Positions 1-9,487 of a DNA stretch of 64,000 nt are shown here, piece after piece. The translations under genes were made by a program, and so were the position numbers. Below the pieces are notes generated by a model. The model made no database searches. It saw only the letters and a program-made list of their open reading frames with translations, and was not told where the DNA came from. Source of the stretch: Kwoniella bestiolae CBS 10118 (lineage: Eukaryota; Basidiomycota; Tremellomycetes; Tremellales; Cryptococcaceae); the NCBI RefSeq assembly GCF_000512585.2, contig NC_089245.1:1-64000 (forward strand), written 5' to 3'. Positions within the stretch are counted from its first letter, which is position 1; each line of letters opens with the position of its first letter.

Positions 1-290
1 AACCCTAACCCCTAACCCCTAACCCCCTAACCCCTAACCCTAACCCCTAACCCCTAACCCCTAACCCCCTAACCCCTAACCCCCTAACCCCCTAACCCTA
101 ACCCCTAACCCCTAACCCCTAACCCCTAACCCCTAACCCTAACCCCCTAACCCCTAACCCCTAACCCCTAACCCCCTAACCCCCTAACCCCTAACCCTAA
201 CCCTCCTCCTCCTAACCCTAACCCTCCACCTCCTCTAACCCTAACCCTCCACCTCCTCCTAACCCTCCCCTCCTCTCTCTTCCCTCCTCT
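1..290. repeat. Telomere repeat tract, C-rich strand
   Basis: The window starts with uninterrupted CCCTAA, CCCCTAA and CCCCCTAA units, the 5' C-strand expected at the left end of a chromosome. The number of C residues varies from three to five. From about 200 the units become degenerate and mix with CCTCCTCCTAA and CCACCTCCTCT blocks, ending in a pyrimidine run near 290. A G-strand of TTAGGGG(G) type is known from Cryptococcus-like yeasts. Confidence 0.97.
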
Positions 291-304
291 GATCAAATTG
301 ATGT

Positions 305-751
305 TTAGCCAGTGATTCTTTGGATTACTTCATCAATTTCTTGGATCCTTCTGGCTGTTTGATCATTGCCAATCTCATAGACAGTCAGAGTCCTGTTAAG
401 ACTTCTTATAAGCTCCTCAAGTCTTCTAGCTTGTCTTCTCATCTCCAACATCTTAGCTCTAAGGGCTTGGTTGGTAGTGTGTGGTTGTTCAGACCTGACA
501 CAAGGCTTACCAGCTAGATGACAGGGAGCACATCTACCAGTAGGCTTAGCTACACAGAGAAGTCCATCCTTGATACACTTGGCACAGCCAATAGCTTGGA
601 CTACCCCTTCCTCCAGAGTTTCATTGTGTCTTCTATGTCTGTCAATCTTGGTTTGGGACCAGGCTGGTGAAGGTTGATAGTCTGGTGGTGGTGCAGTTGA
701 GTTGGCATCAGTGAGGTAATCTGGTGGAAGATCAGTTGATGAGGAAGACAT
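305..751 (-). CDS. Telomere-facing Zn-cluster/coiled-coil protein, hypothetical
   Basis: This is an uninterrupted 148-residue frame whose stop codon lies about 15 bp from the end of the degenerate telomere tract. The N-terminus is Pro/Ser rich. Residues about 55-85 carry six cysteines in a CX2C-X6-C-X7-C-X2-C-X6-C arrangement, close to the fungal Zn2Cys6 binuclear cluster but with a longer middle loop. The following 45 residues are rich in Arg, Leu and Glu and look like a coiled coil. The layout of cluster, linker and coiled coil recalls a small DNA-binding protein. No activation domain is present. It could be a complete small regulator, a protein of a subtelomeric repeat family or the stump of a larger factor. 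I do not recognise a named family. Confidence 0.55.
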   Translation of the reverse strand: MSSSSTDLPPDYLTDANSTAPPPDYQPSPAWSQTKIDRHRRHNETLEEGVVQAIGCAKCIKDGLLCVAKPTGRCAPCHLAGKPCVRSEQPHTTNQALRAKMLEMRRQARRLEELIRSLNRTLTVYEIGNDQTARRIQEIDEVIQRITG

Positions 752-886
752 GTTGATTGTATGGTGGTGATGTAAAAGTATAAAGTAAAAGAGATAGTTG
801 GGGGAAAAAAAAAAGAAAAAAGTGGGAATAGGTGTTGTTTATATATGTTGCAAAGTGAATTTTTTTTTCACTTGCTTAGTAAGCTA

Positions 887-1110
887 CAAGCCATCTTTTG
901 CAAGCCATCTCTTTTAAGCCATCTTTTGCAAGCCACTTTTGCAAGCCATCTTTTGCAAGCCACTTTTGCAAGCCATCTTTTGCAAGCCATCTTTTGCAAG
1001 CCACTTTTGCAAGCCATCTTTTGCAAGCCATCTTTTGAAATAATTTTCTGACCAGCCGCTTTTTGAAAAACTTTTGACCAGCCGCTTTTTGAAAAATTTT
1101 TGGGCCATGA
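887..1110. repeat. Short tandem repeat array, CAAGCCATCTTTTG family
   Basis: From 887 to about 1038 the words CAAGCCATCTTTTG and CAAGCCACTTTTG alternate about ten times, so the unit is 13-14 bp. A second block at about 1050-1110 repeats GACCAGCCGCTTTTTGAAAA twice. Open frames across both strands here are by-products of the repeat. Confidence 0.9.
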
Positions 1111-1336
1111 CCAGCTATTTTTTGATTTCATTTTCAGGTGATTTTTTTTCCCCCAAAATCTGAGTGTCAATCGGATGACTCACAGAGGGATGCTAAGCAC
1201 GGTGCTGCATTTCTCTGCGCTCTCGTCAGAGTCACTCCATACAAAACTGGCTTGATTAGTATGGGGCCTTCAAGATTATTGCGCTCTTGACAGGGGGATT
1301 CATACAACTTTGCGATAGTTTGCCCATTATTCTCCA

Positions 1337-1700
1337 TACAAGTTGCGACTAGTCGCTGTAGGAGTAAGGTGTGACCAGCTTAAGGATAGGCAATGCGACA
1401 GGCTGCGATTCTCCGTCAAGTCAACATGCGATGGGTTGCGCTGGGTAGTGGTGCTGGTGCGACAGGTTGCGATTCTACGACCCATCATATGCGATGAGTT
1501 GCGCTGTACTATGGTGCGACCATCTGCGCCACAAATGAAGGTGGTGCGACAGGTTGCGATTCTCCGTGATATAATATGCGACCAGTTGCGCGCTGAGTTG
1601 AGTTGCGTTGCGATAAGTTGCGCTGGGTATGTAGACATTGCGACAGATTGCGATTCTCCGTCAAGGCAATTGCGATGGGCTGCGCTGGCTGTCCCCCCAT
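1337..1700 (+). repeat. TGCGAC/TTGCGA array, forward orientation
   Basis: Four good copies of TGCGACAG(G/A)(T/C)TGCGATTCT begin near 1396, 1459, 1546 and 1639. Further isolated TTGCG and TGCGAC words fall between them. Within a copy the two TGCGA words are 10 bp apart, about one helical turn. The same motif occurs in the opposite orientation at 3555-3720 and 6790-6965. Confidence 0.8.
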
Positions 1701-1954
1701 GATTGGTATACGATGAGATATATCTGTTGAGGATGTGTCGCACCATGTCAGAGATATGTCGGAGTGATATGGGCCATGACCAACTTTGGATCAGGATTGG
1801 TCGTTTGGTCTTGAAATTGGATATCAAGGTGGTTGCATGCACGCAAAGTCATGGATACTCAATGTCAACTGATAGATATATATATCCCAGCTGATGCCCG
1901 TGATCGTGTCTCTGTTCTCAACTCAACAATATATTTGCTATATTCTCATCCACC

Positions 1955-3500
1955 ATGCCGGAGCTATTCGAGATCAAAGCATTTGCCGCTCTCCTCAAGG
2001 CATCTCTCACCGATACACCTCAACACTTTACGATCGTCACCTATCCGAAGCACTGTGGTAAAGATGCGATCATCAACAAAGCCGATGCCGAAGCTGCGAT
2101 GGGTACTCCGATTCAAGTGGCTCTGACCAAGTCAGACATCTCTTCCTATGGTAAAGAGCTGGTCATCCGGATCAGTCCCACCCGGGTTCTCATCTGTCAC
2201 TTTGCTCTTCATGGTCATGCGGTCACCCTGTCACCACAGCAACTCAAGATGGCCGATGTCTGTCGAGAGGCAGGACTCCCACCTTTCACACCACTCATCT
2301 TCCGAGCTCTCGGTGATCACAACTCAATTGCAGTCATCGATAGGAACAAGCTGTGCCGACTGGCTTTTGTTCAACTCAAGGATGGTGAACTCTTTGAGAC
2401 TTGTAGGACACAAGGTAGAGGTCCTTGTCCTGTCAAGGAGTCCGAGCCGTTTGAGCAACTGGTACGATCCATTCCCTCCCGAGGTTATATCAAACGGAAC
2501 TTTTCTCCTATTGCCCATTATATCTATTCAAAGTAAGTCATCGGACTTGGGACTTGGGTCAGTATGCCAGCTGCTGACAGTGATATGTAGCCAGGATCTA
2601 TTCAATGGGTTCGGTGGTTGTATGATCAACGAGCTCCTCTTCTATGCCGCCATCCATCCCCTCACACCCACCAACATAGTCTTCAATCCAGATGACACCC
2701 GCTATGTGGAACGACTGTTCAAGTCAATCTTCAGCTCCACAGCTTACACCAATAATGTCATACTCACAGCGGAACGGGCAGGTAGGATGGGTAATGGGTT
2801 TCATCATCCGATGGGTCCGACACAGTACAGGAAGAAGATCACCCGAGTCTACCGCAAGACAGGACCAACTGGCAACACTTATGTCCCAATCGAACTGGCT
2901 CAAGCAATGATTGACCGAGGCCAGGTCAAACCTATTCCCATCTCCCCAACCCGGGTCAACAGACAAGCCCGAACTCCAACTCTGCGTATGTCCCTCCCTC
3001 TTCACTGTGTCAGACACATCAAGGGCAAGTCCGGCAGGTACTACTACACAGTCATCGACAACTTCCCTCATCCACCTCCGGAAAAGGTCAAGTGGGAGGT
3101 CATCCCTCGGTTCTCACCTGGCTATCGGTCTCAAGAGCTATTGCTGGACAAGGCAGAGCCGTCGATAGGATGGGCCAGCTTCTTTGACACTCAGACCATG
3201 CTGAGGATTGAGAGCAGTGCACCTCTCAGGAGACATGCCGACACCTCAGCAGGACATGGTCGACCAGTCAAGACTCGGATGCTGGCTGCTCATCGAGCCA
3301 AGGTGCCAGCTGCAATGATGACACTGTTCAGCAGAGTTCCTGCCAACATGCTGGCCGACACTTTACAAGCTGGTCAAGCTGGCAAGGATCAACTACAGAC
3401 TTGGTTTCTAGCATGGACTCAAGAGCATGAGATGGCCAGCCGAGAGGTTCAAGGGGTGTTGGCTGGTGATGCAGAACAGGAGGAGAGGAGCTCGAGGTGA
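1955..3500 (+). CDS. Fpg/Nei-like DNA glycosylase with long extra C-terminus
   Basis: Two exons, 1955-2532 and 2591-3500, are joined by a 58-nt gtaagt..tag intron, giving 495 residues. The protein begins MPELFEIK, matching the MPELPEVE start of Fpg/MutM, where Pro2 is the nucleophile and Glu3 the catalytic acid. A SYGKELVI segment near residue 66 matches the family's conserved Lys-bearing strand. Across the exon junction (about 192-212) lies an H2TH-like helix, NGFGGCMINELLFYAAIHP, that aligns with GxGNxYxxExLxxAxIHP. Here the usual Asn after the second Gly is Gly. The C-terminal zinc finger of bacterial Fpg is not seen; instead about 280 unrecognised basic residues follow. Fpg proteins excise oxidised purines from DNA. 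Repair is one possible role, but the subtelomeric setting and flanking repeat arrays suggest a mobile or repeat-family gene. The fold call is fairly secure; the role is open. Confidence 0.75.
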
Positions 3501-3554
3501 TGACCAAGTAGGATAGGTATGCATAGAGATATGGCGCAGATGATCGCAGGAATC

Positions 3555-3720
3555 TAGAGTGCTCACCATAGCAAGTCGCAATGGATCGCAACCCATCCAT
3601 CTTCTGGCGCAACCTATCGCAAGTCCCACCAGGCTTTGTCGCAACCTGTCGCAGCTAGCATACATGCAGTCGCATCCTGTCGCAGAGGGATGGGTCGCAA
3701 TCTGTCGCAGGGGAGTTGTG
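3555..3720 (-). repeat. TCGCA array, inverted relative to the first array
   Basis: At least five copies of TCGCA(A/T)(C/T)CTGTCGCA-like words occur, for example near 3640, 3670 and 3695. They are the reverse complement of the motif at 1337-1700. The two arrays therefore face each other across the glycosylase gene. Confidence 0.8.
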
Positions 3721-3820
3721 ATGACGAGGTGAAAGATATAGGTCGGTGGAAGGGATTTGTTGGGAACCTCATCAGTGGACAGGGACATCGGAAGGGGAGG
3801 AACCAGAGGTGATGGAGGAT

Positions 3821-4069
3821 CAGTTGTTAGCTCATATGATAGCTGGGATGAAGTATGATCCACTGGTATGCATGGGCCAAGGAGTAAAAACCAGCTGGAA
3901 TTTATATAGGGCATCAGAGGTGACTGGACTATGGTGGGGAGGAGAGTCGGAAGGGATGGCTGATTGGTAGACTCACAGAGGTGACAGAGCTTCAGTTGAT
4001 AGCTCATATGATAGCTGAGGTCGAGTATAAGAAGATAGTATGCATGGGCCAGGGAGTAAAAATCAATTG
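3821..4069 (+). repeat. Two direct copies of a ~77-bp sequence
   Basis: The block 3821-3897 recurs at 3992-4069 with moderate divergence. Shared words include TAGCTCATATGATAGCTG and TATGCATGGGCCA followed by GGAGTAAAAA. They lie between the TCGCA array and the start of the finger gene, where a promoter would be expected. Confidence 0.75.
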
Positions 4070-4221
4070 GTTGTACACAAGTGCAGTACATCAACGAGAG
4101 ACACACAAGACATGGAAGGTGATCTTGATGCCGTCATTGAGGATGTTAAACTTTCCTGAGAGTACCTACTGAACGGTCATATCGTATTCTCATATTGTGA
4201 TACCATTGCTCTTCCACCACC

Positions 4222-6976
4222 ATGCCCAGTGAAAACCACGCCGACCGCTCAGGAAAGTGCAACCTATGTGAGAAAGACTATGCGGACTTGTTGGATCATA
4301 TCAAGAAGAAGCACAAGGGTCACAAGTTCACCGCAGGTGAGATCTCCAACACTGAGGTAATCATCTGCACCTGTGGTCGAGTGGTGCTCAATCAAGCAGG
4401 ACTTTGCAAGCACAAGACTCGGTTCCACTGTCCCGATTATTCACCCATCCATCGTCCCAAGCGGTCACCCAGCTCATCTCTAACACCGGCTCCCTCAATA
4501 GCATCTCTCCTCCGTCACTCATCTATCAGTTCTCCCTTGAGCTCACCTGGTCCATCCTCATCCCGTGCCAGACCACTGTCAAGTTCTCCTTGACACCTCC
4601 TCCAGCATCCTCCTCTCTTATCCGACCTTCACCATTGTACTCCCCTTGACCTCACCCCTCAGCTCTCCATTGACCACACCACCTCTTCGAACTCCTTCAA
4701 CACCAGCGACTCCATCAAGAGATGCGGCTCAATCCTTATCACCCAGCAGCTTGCCCAGCAGCTTGCCCGTCACTGGGTTACAGCTCAACTCCCCTCTCCC
4801 ATCCGTTCCTCCTCAAGGCTGATAGCTCCGGTGTCTTATGTCTATGAACCTTTTACAGATGATGATATGGAGGTGGATCGGCTGGAGGGGGAGGAGGAGC
4901 CGGAAGAGATAGAAATGATAGCACTATCTGACAATGGTTCTTCCTGGTCAAACAATAGATCGGACTCTGAAGATGATGAGGACGAGACGGTGGGGCCAAG
5001 AATGGTATTATCCCCTTCCTCAATGTCGTCCACCCCTATCATCCAGTCTCCCATTCAGTCTCCCGCACCTTTCCTTCCGTCACCACCACCACCTGCTCCT
5101 GATGGACTCCAAACCCCCTTCACTCCAGCCCTTACTCTGTCTCCCCTCGACCATCACCTCCTCCGTCCCAACCTCAGCTTTCTCCCCTCGGCAATCACCA
5201 CCTCTCTCACAGTCTCCTCCCTCCGGTCCATCACTTCCGACACCGTCCCATCTGGTGGGTGGTCACCACCTCCTGCACCACCACCCGAACCACAGTTTGA
5301 TATCAGAGATCTCCCGTTCATGGAAGGATTTCAGATGCTTCCCGATGTGGTGGAGGGCAGGATGGCTCAGCTGAGGAGGAAGCCTATGGATGTGGATAGA
5401 TGGGAGCTGGTACTGTCACCCGAGGAGTACCTTTGCAGGTTTGAGAGTTCCCTGGCCGATGTCCAACTCATCAGCAGGGCTCCCACCAGGAAGCTCCACA
5501 CCACCTACCACCGAGGTCCTGCCTTTGACCGATACCTCCTCCTGGCCGAAGCTACCCATCAGCTCTGGGTGGGAACTCAGTACAAGGATGGGTTCTTTGA
5601 AGAACTCAACAGGTATCAAGTGGCCCAGCCCGGTCGGATGGTTCACCAAGCTACCCTCGGCAATGTCCATGTCCCCACCTCCGTCTTTGTCCACTGTCTC
5701 ATCTCGGCTGGTTGTGATGCCATCCGACTCAAAGCCTACGGTCAGAAGATGCCCATCCTGAATAGGTTCCTCACCACCGAGCCTGCCCAAGTGGATCACA
5801 AGTGGGCAGAGCACAACGAGTGGGACATAGGTACCAGCTTTGGGTCTGACTACATCTGGTTGTTCCACTCGGCCACCGGTGTCCACCATGGCGTCCGTCA
5901 TTATCCCATGATGGTGCCAGGCTCGCTTGACTTTGGGACCGTCAACCTGCAAGCCATGGATGACAACCGTCGTCAGTTCTCTGTGAAGATCTACCCGAGG
6001 ATCGTCCATGTGATCAAGTCATTCAACAGTCATCTCCAAGGGGTATCCCCAAGACACTCCGGGGCATACGGTACCAGGTCAACTCGGCTTTGAGGATGAT
6101 CCACAGTCTGACAAGCAAGGATGACAAGGGATTGGGTGGGTTCAGGATAGAGGTCACCGTCAGAGCACCCAGCCTGAAGGAGGCTACAAGGATAGTGGGT
6201 GCCACCCGATTCTTTGATCCTTCCTACTGGCTGGGCCGGGGTGATGGACCCCACTTCCGTCACCCGCTGGATGCCAAGCTGGTCAGCAGGGAGGCCTTCC
6301 TGCAGAATGCCCACTGGGTGTATGATCAGGCCGAGACCAACCGGATCTTCAGCGGTCGGGATGGTGACAAGCCAAGCAAAGCTCAGATTCAAGCTCTCAC
6401 CGACATCCTCAATGGTCTGGGATGGAATGCAGGCTTCCGCAAACCCAGCAAGTCTATGTCCCAAACAGCCTGGTGGACCGGAACTAGGTGGATCCTACCT
6501 GCTTCCCTGCTCTCTCAGCCAAGTATCACTCTGATCAACAGATCAGCAGGGTCTATGATCTGGCTCGGAACTCCATGGCCAATGGTATGCTTCCCTGCAA
6601 GAAGGAACCCGATGGACATCGTCACCACTACCAGCGGAACAACCCTTCACCATTCAGGATCAGGTGTGCGGCTCCTGGTTGTAACCACAGGCTGGCTCGG
6701 GAGGGGATTCTGAGGGTGGATAGCAGAGCTGGTCACCGCTGGGTTGATAGACGTCCCAGATTTGGAGCTGGAAGGGGACTGAGTAAGGTGAGTGTCGCAT
6801 TCTGTCGCATCCCTCTCCACCACCTGGCGCACACTGTCGCCCATCCCTCCCCCTCCAGCGCACACTGTTGCAGCTCTCACCATAGACTGTCGCATCCTGT
6901 CGCAGGTGACCTCCCAGATGTGCAAGCTCTGCGATCCCCTGCGACACTGTGTTACAGACTGTACGGTGAACGCTGA
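4222..6976 (+). pseudogene. C2H2-finger large ORF of a subtelomeric element, broken
   Basis: The start at 4222 follows a CCACC context. Residues 13-31 form CX2C-X9-HX4H and about 50-70 form CXC-X12-HX4H; finger pairs of this kind occur at the N-termini of retroelement and repeat-family proteins. A Ser/Pro linker follows. The frame meets one TGA at 4591-4593 and is open again to 6093, with an acidic patch near 4860-4990 and then about 330 well-composed but unrecognised residues. Coding then moves to another frame near 6040, in a GGGG/CCCC context, and again near 6485, where a Cys-X4-Cys segment (about 6660-6690) appears. These breaks could be indels or weak-signal introns (candidates 6043-6077 and 6488-6546). 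No reverse transcriptase, integrase or transposase motif was seen. I treat it as a decayed copy with intact relatives likely elsewhere. The breaks are described only as observed. Confidence 0.5.
6790..6965 (-). repeat. Third TCGCA array
   Basis: Words such as GTCGCATTCTGTCGCA (near 6797), GGCGCACACTGTCGCC and GTCGCATCCTGTCGCA (near 6890) repeat the motif of 3555-3720 in the same orientation. The array overlaps the last part of the broken finger gene, just after a gtgagt donor-like site at about 6787. Confidence 0.75.
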
Positions 6977-7021
6977 CTGTGAGATGATCGGGTGCTGACC
7001 GGTACAGCCCATGCTGAAATT

Positions 7022-8640
7022 TGATCCCGTCACCCACCCCACCAGTGTACCGAGTGGGTGAAAATTAATTTCCATGCATACATCTCAAGTCCTACGCATG
7101 TACAAGGATTTTATGCTGACAGAGTAGCTTTCCCTCTACCAGATGATATAGGTTTGGTTGCTTGAATGCATGCGTGGAGGTCATCGGGAGGCTACTGGGT
7201 CACCACCGGCTAAGGGGTCAGGCTAAGGGGTCAGAGGTCCGAGTGAGTGAAAATAAATTCTCACTCATCACACATCACTCCCATGCATGTGAGACTATTT
7301 TATTCTGACTGACCGAGTCGCTCCCTACCAGGTAGCATACATTCTGTCCCACTCATACATACCTGGTCGACACTCTGGAGGATTTTCAGGCTGCCGGTCT
7401 AAGGGGTCAGATTTGATCCCGGGCTAAGGGGTCAGACCACCGAGTGAGTGGAAATAAATTCTCACTCATCACACATCACTCCCATGCATGGCAGACTATT
7501 TTATCCTGCCTGACCGAGTCTCTCTCTACCAGGTGATATCCATTTGGTTGCTTGAATGCGTCGATGGAGGTCAACGGGAGCAGACTTGGTCATCGACCCC
7601 TAAGGGGTCAAGTTAAGGGTCGGACCACCGGGTGAGTGAAAATAAATTCTCACTCATCACACATCACTCCCATGCATGTGAGACTATTTTATTCTGACTG
7701 ACCGAGTCGCTCCCTACCAGGTAGCATACATTCTGTCCCACTCATACATACCTGGTCGACACTCTGGAGGATTTTCAGGCTGCCGGTCTAAGGGGTCAGA
7801 TTTGATCCCGGGCTAAGGGGTCAGACCACCGAGTGAGTGGAAATAAATTCTCACTCATCACACATCACTCCCATGCATGGCAGACTATTTTATCCTGCCT
7901 GACCGAGTCTCTCTCTACCAGGTGATATCCATTTGGTTGCTTGAATGCGTCGATGGAGGTCAACGGGAGCAGACTTGGTCATCGACCCTAAGGGGTCAAG
8001 TTAAGGGTCGGACCACCGGGTGAGTGAAAATAAATTCTCACTCATCACACATCACTCCCATGCATGTGAGACTATTTTATTCTGACTGACCGAGTCGCTC
8101 CCTACCAGGTAGCATACATTCTGTCCCACTCATACATACCTGGTCGACACTCTGGAGGATTTTCAGGCTGCCGGTCTAAGGGGTCAGATTTGATCCCGGG
8201 CTAAGGGGTCAGACCACCGAGTGAGTGGAAATAAATTCTCACTCATCACACATCACTCCCATGCATGGCAGACTATTTTATCCTGGCTGACCGAGTCTCT
8301 CTCTACCAGGTGATATCCATTTGGTTGCTTGAATGCGTCGATGGAGGTCAACGGGAGCAGACTTGGTCATTGACCCCTAAGGGGTCAAGTTAAGGGTCGG
8401 ACCACCGGGTGAGTGAAAATAAATTCTCATTCATCACACATCACTCCCATGCATATGGAACTATTTTATCCTGGCGCTGACCGAGTCCTTCTCTACCAGA
8501 TGACATAACTCCTATCACATACATGCTTGCATGGTCGGTAATCTGACGGATTTTCATCCACCCAGATTTGATCCCGGGTTAAGGGGTCCGTCCAACCGGT
8601 CAAGGTGAAAATCTTTTTTCATGCATCCCACATCCCACCC
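7022..8640. repeat. Subtelomeric satellite, 389-bp tandem units
   Basis: Three near-identical units lie at 7249-7637, 7638-8025 and 8026-8414, flanked by diverged partial copies at 7022-7248 and 8415-8640. Each unit is built of two related half-units of about 190 bp sharing AAATAAATTCTCACTCATCA and ACTATTTTAT blocks. Half-unit ends carry CTAAGGGGTCA words. At about 7595 and 8369 the sequence GACCCCTAAGGGGTC forms a 7-bp-arm inverted repeat containing the telomeric CCCCTAA word. No open frame is shared between units. Confidence 0.93.
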
Positions 8641-9487
8641 AGCTCCATTTCGACTTCAGATTCGGGATCGGCGCCCTCGGCTCTGCCAGATAGGCCTCTC
8701 AGATGCATGCATGAAAATTTCACCCCGACGGTCCCCCCCAGGTCCGGTCCGAGGTGCCCCCCCCCCCCCCCCCTCCCGATAACGGGCGTGTAACCCAACC
8801 CCCTAAGACATATCCGACAAAATCGACGAGATAATCGAGGCGCTAAAGACGGAAGAGTAAACGGAAACCACGCAAAAAATACGGAAAACACAAAACAACA
8901 AAAAAAGAGCCGAAAGGCCAAAACCTTTTGTAATCGTCAAGTCCCGTCGTCTTCCCGTGTAGTTGCGCAAGCGGCAACTACGAAAGGTTTACGCACAACA
9001 ACTAACCGTAGAATCTGAAATCAAACTCCATGCATGCATAGCCCTAATCCATACCTTTCCAATGGTATAACTCTTGTCGCAATACATGCGGTTTCGATCG
9101 ATACCCACGATGTTTTAGTCGGCCTTGTAACCCCCTAACCCTCGTAAAAACCCCAAAATGCATTTTGGTATCAAAGGGTAAGGGCGACAGTCCGAAGCTC
9201 GTATAAATCAAGAATTGCGTTTTGGTATCAAACCCTTTGATACCAGGCCTCGGTGGTTAGTGGAACACGAGATCGACTGGTGACATCGCACAGCAATGCG
9301 AAGGGTCACAGAACAGAGCATCTCCACACCAGAATCTTCCCCTGCTAACGCCGCGTCATACGATGTTGACCGGGGCAGAGAATGCATGCACAGAGAATGC
9401 ATGCTGTATGGTATATACTGATGGCGGGAACCCGGTCTCTCAATTTACAAACCACCTCATTCCACGTCGTCGCCGTGCACAGCCGTT
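8641..9487. other. Non-coding subtelomere-to-gene transition
   Basis: No gene is supported here. There is a 16-19 nt C run near 8760. CCCTAA-like words recur at about 8801 and 9134. TTTTGGTATCAAA occurs twice (about 9164 and 9220); the second forms a perfect 10-bp-arm inverted repeat, TGGTATCAAA-ccc-TTTGATACCA, at 9223-9245. Confidence 0.6.

Noticed and set aside
845..1170. Open frames on both strands across the CAAGCCA array
   Set aside because: They are periodic low-complexity peptides produced by the tandem repeat, with no independent coding signal.
1327..1842. Long overlapping frames in the TGCGA array
   Set aside because: Frames are open on both strands because the array lacks stop words; the peptides are repetitive and match no family.
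4591..4593. TGA in the finger ORF as a selenocysteine or readthrough codon
   Set aside because: Fungi of this group are not known to use selenocysteine, and two further frame breaks point to decay or unrecognised introns.
7249..8414. 389-bp units as 5S rRNA or a CRISPR-like array
   Set aside because: The units do not resemble 5S rRNA, and CRISPR is absent from eukaryotes; unit structure is that of a satellite.
8755..8778. Poly-C run as a regulatory element
   Set aside because: A simple homopolymer whose length is prone to sequencing error; nothing nearby supports a role. The same holds for the C run at about 18679.
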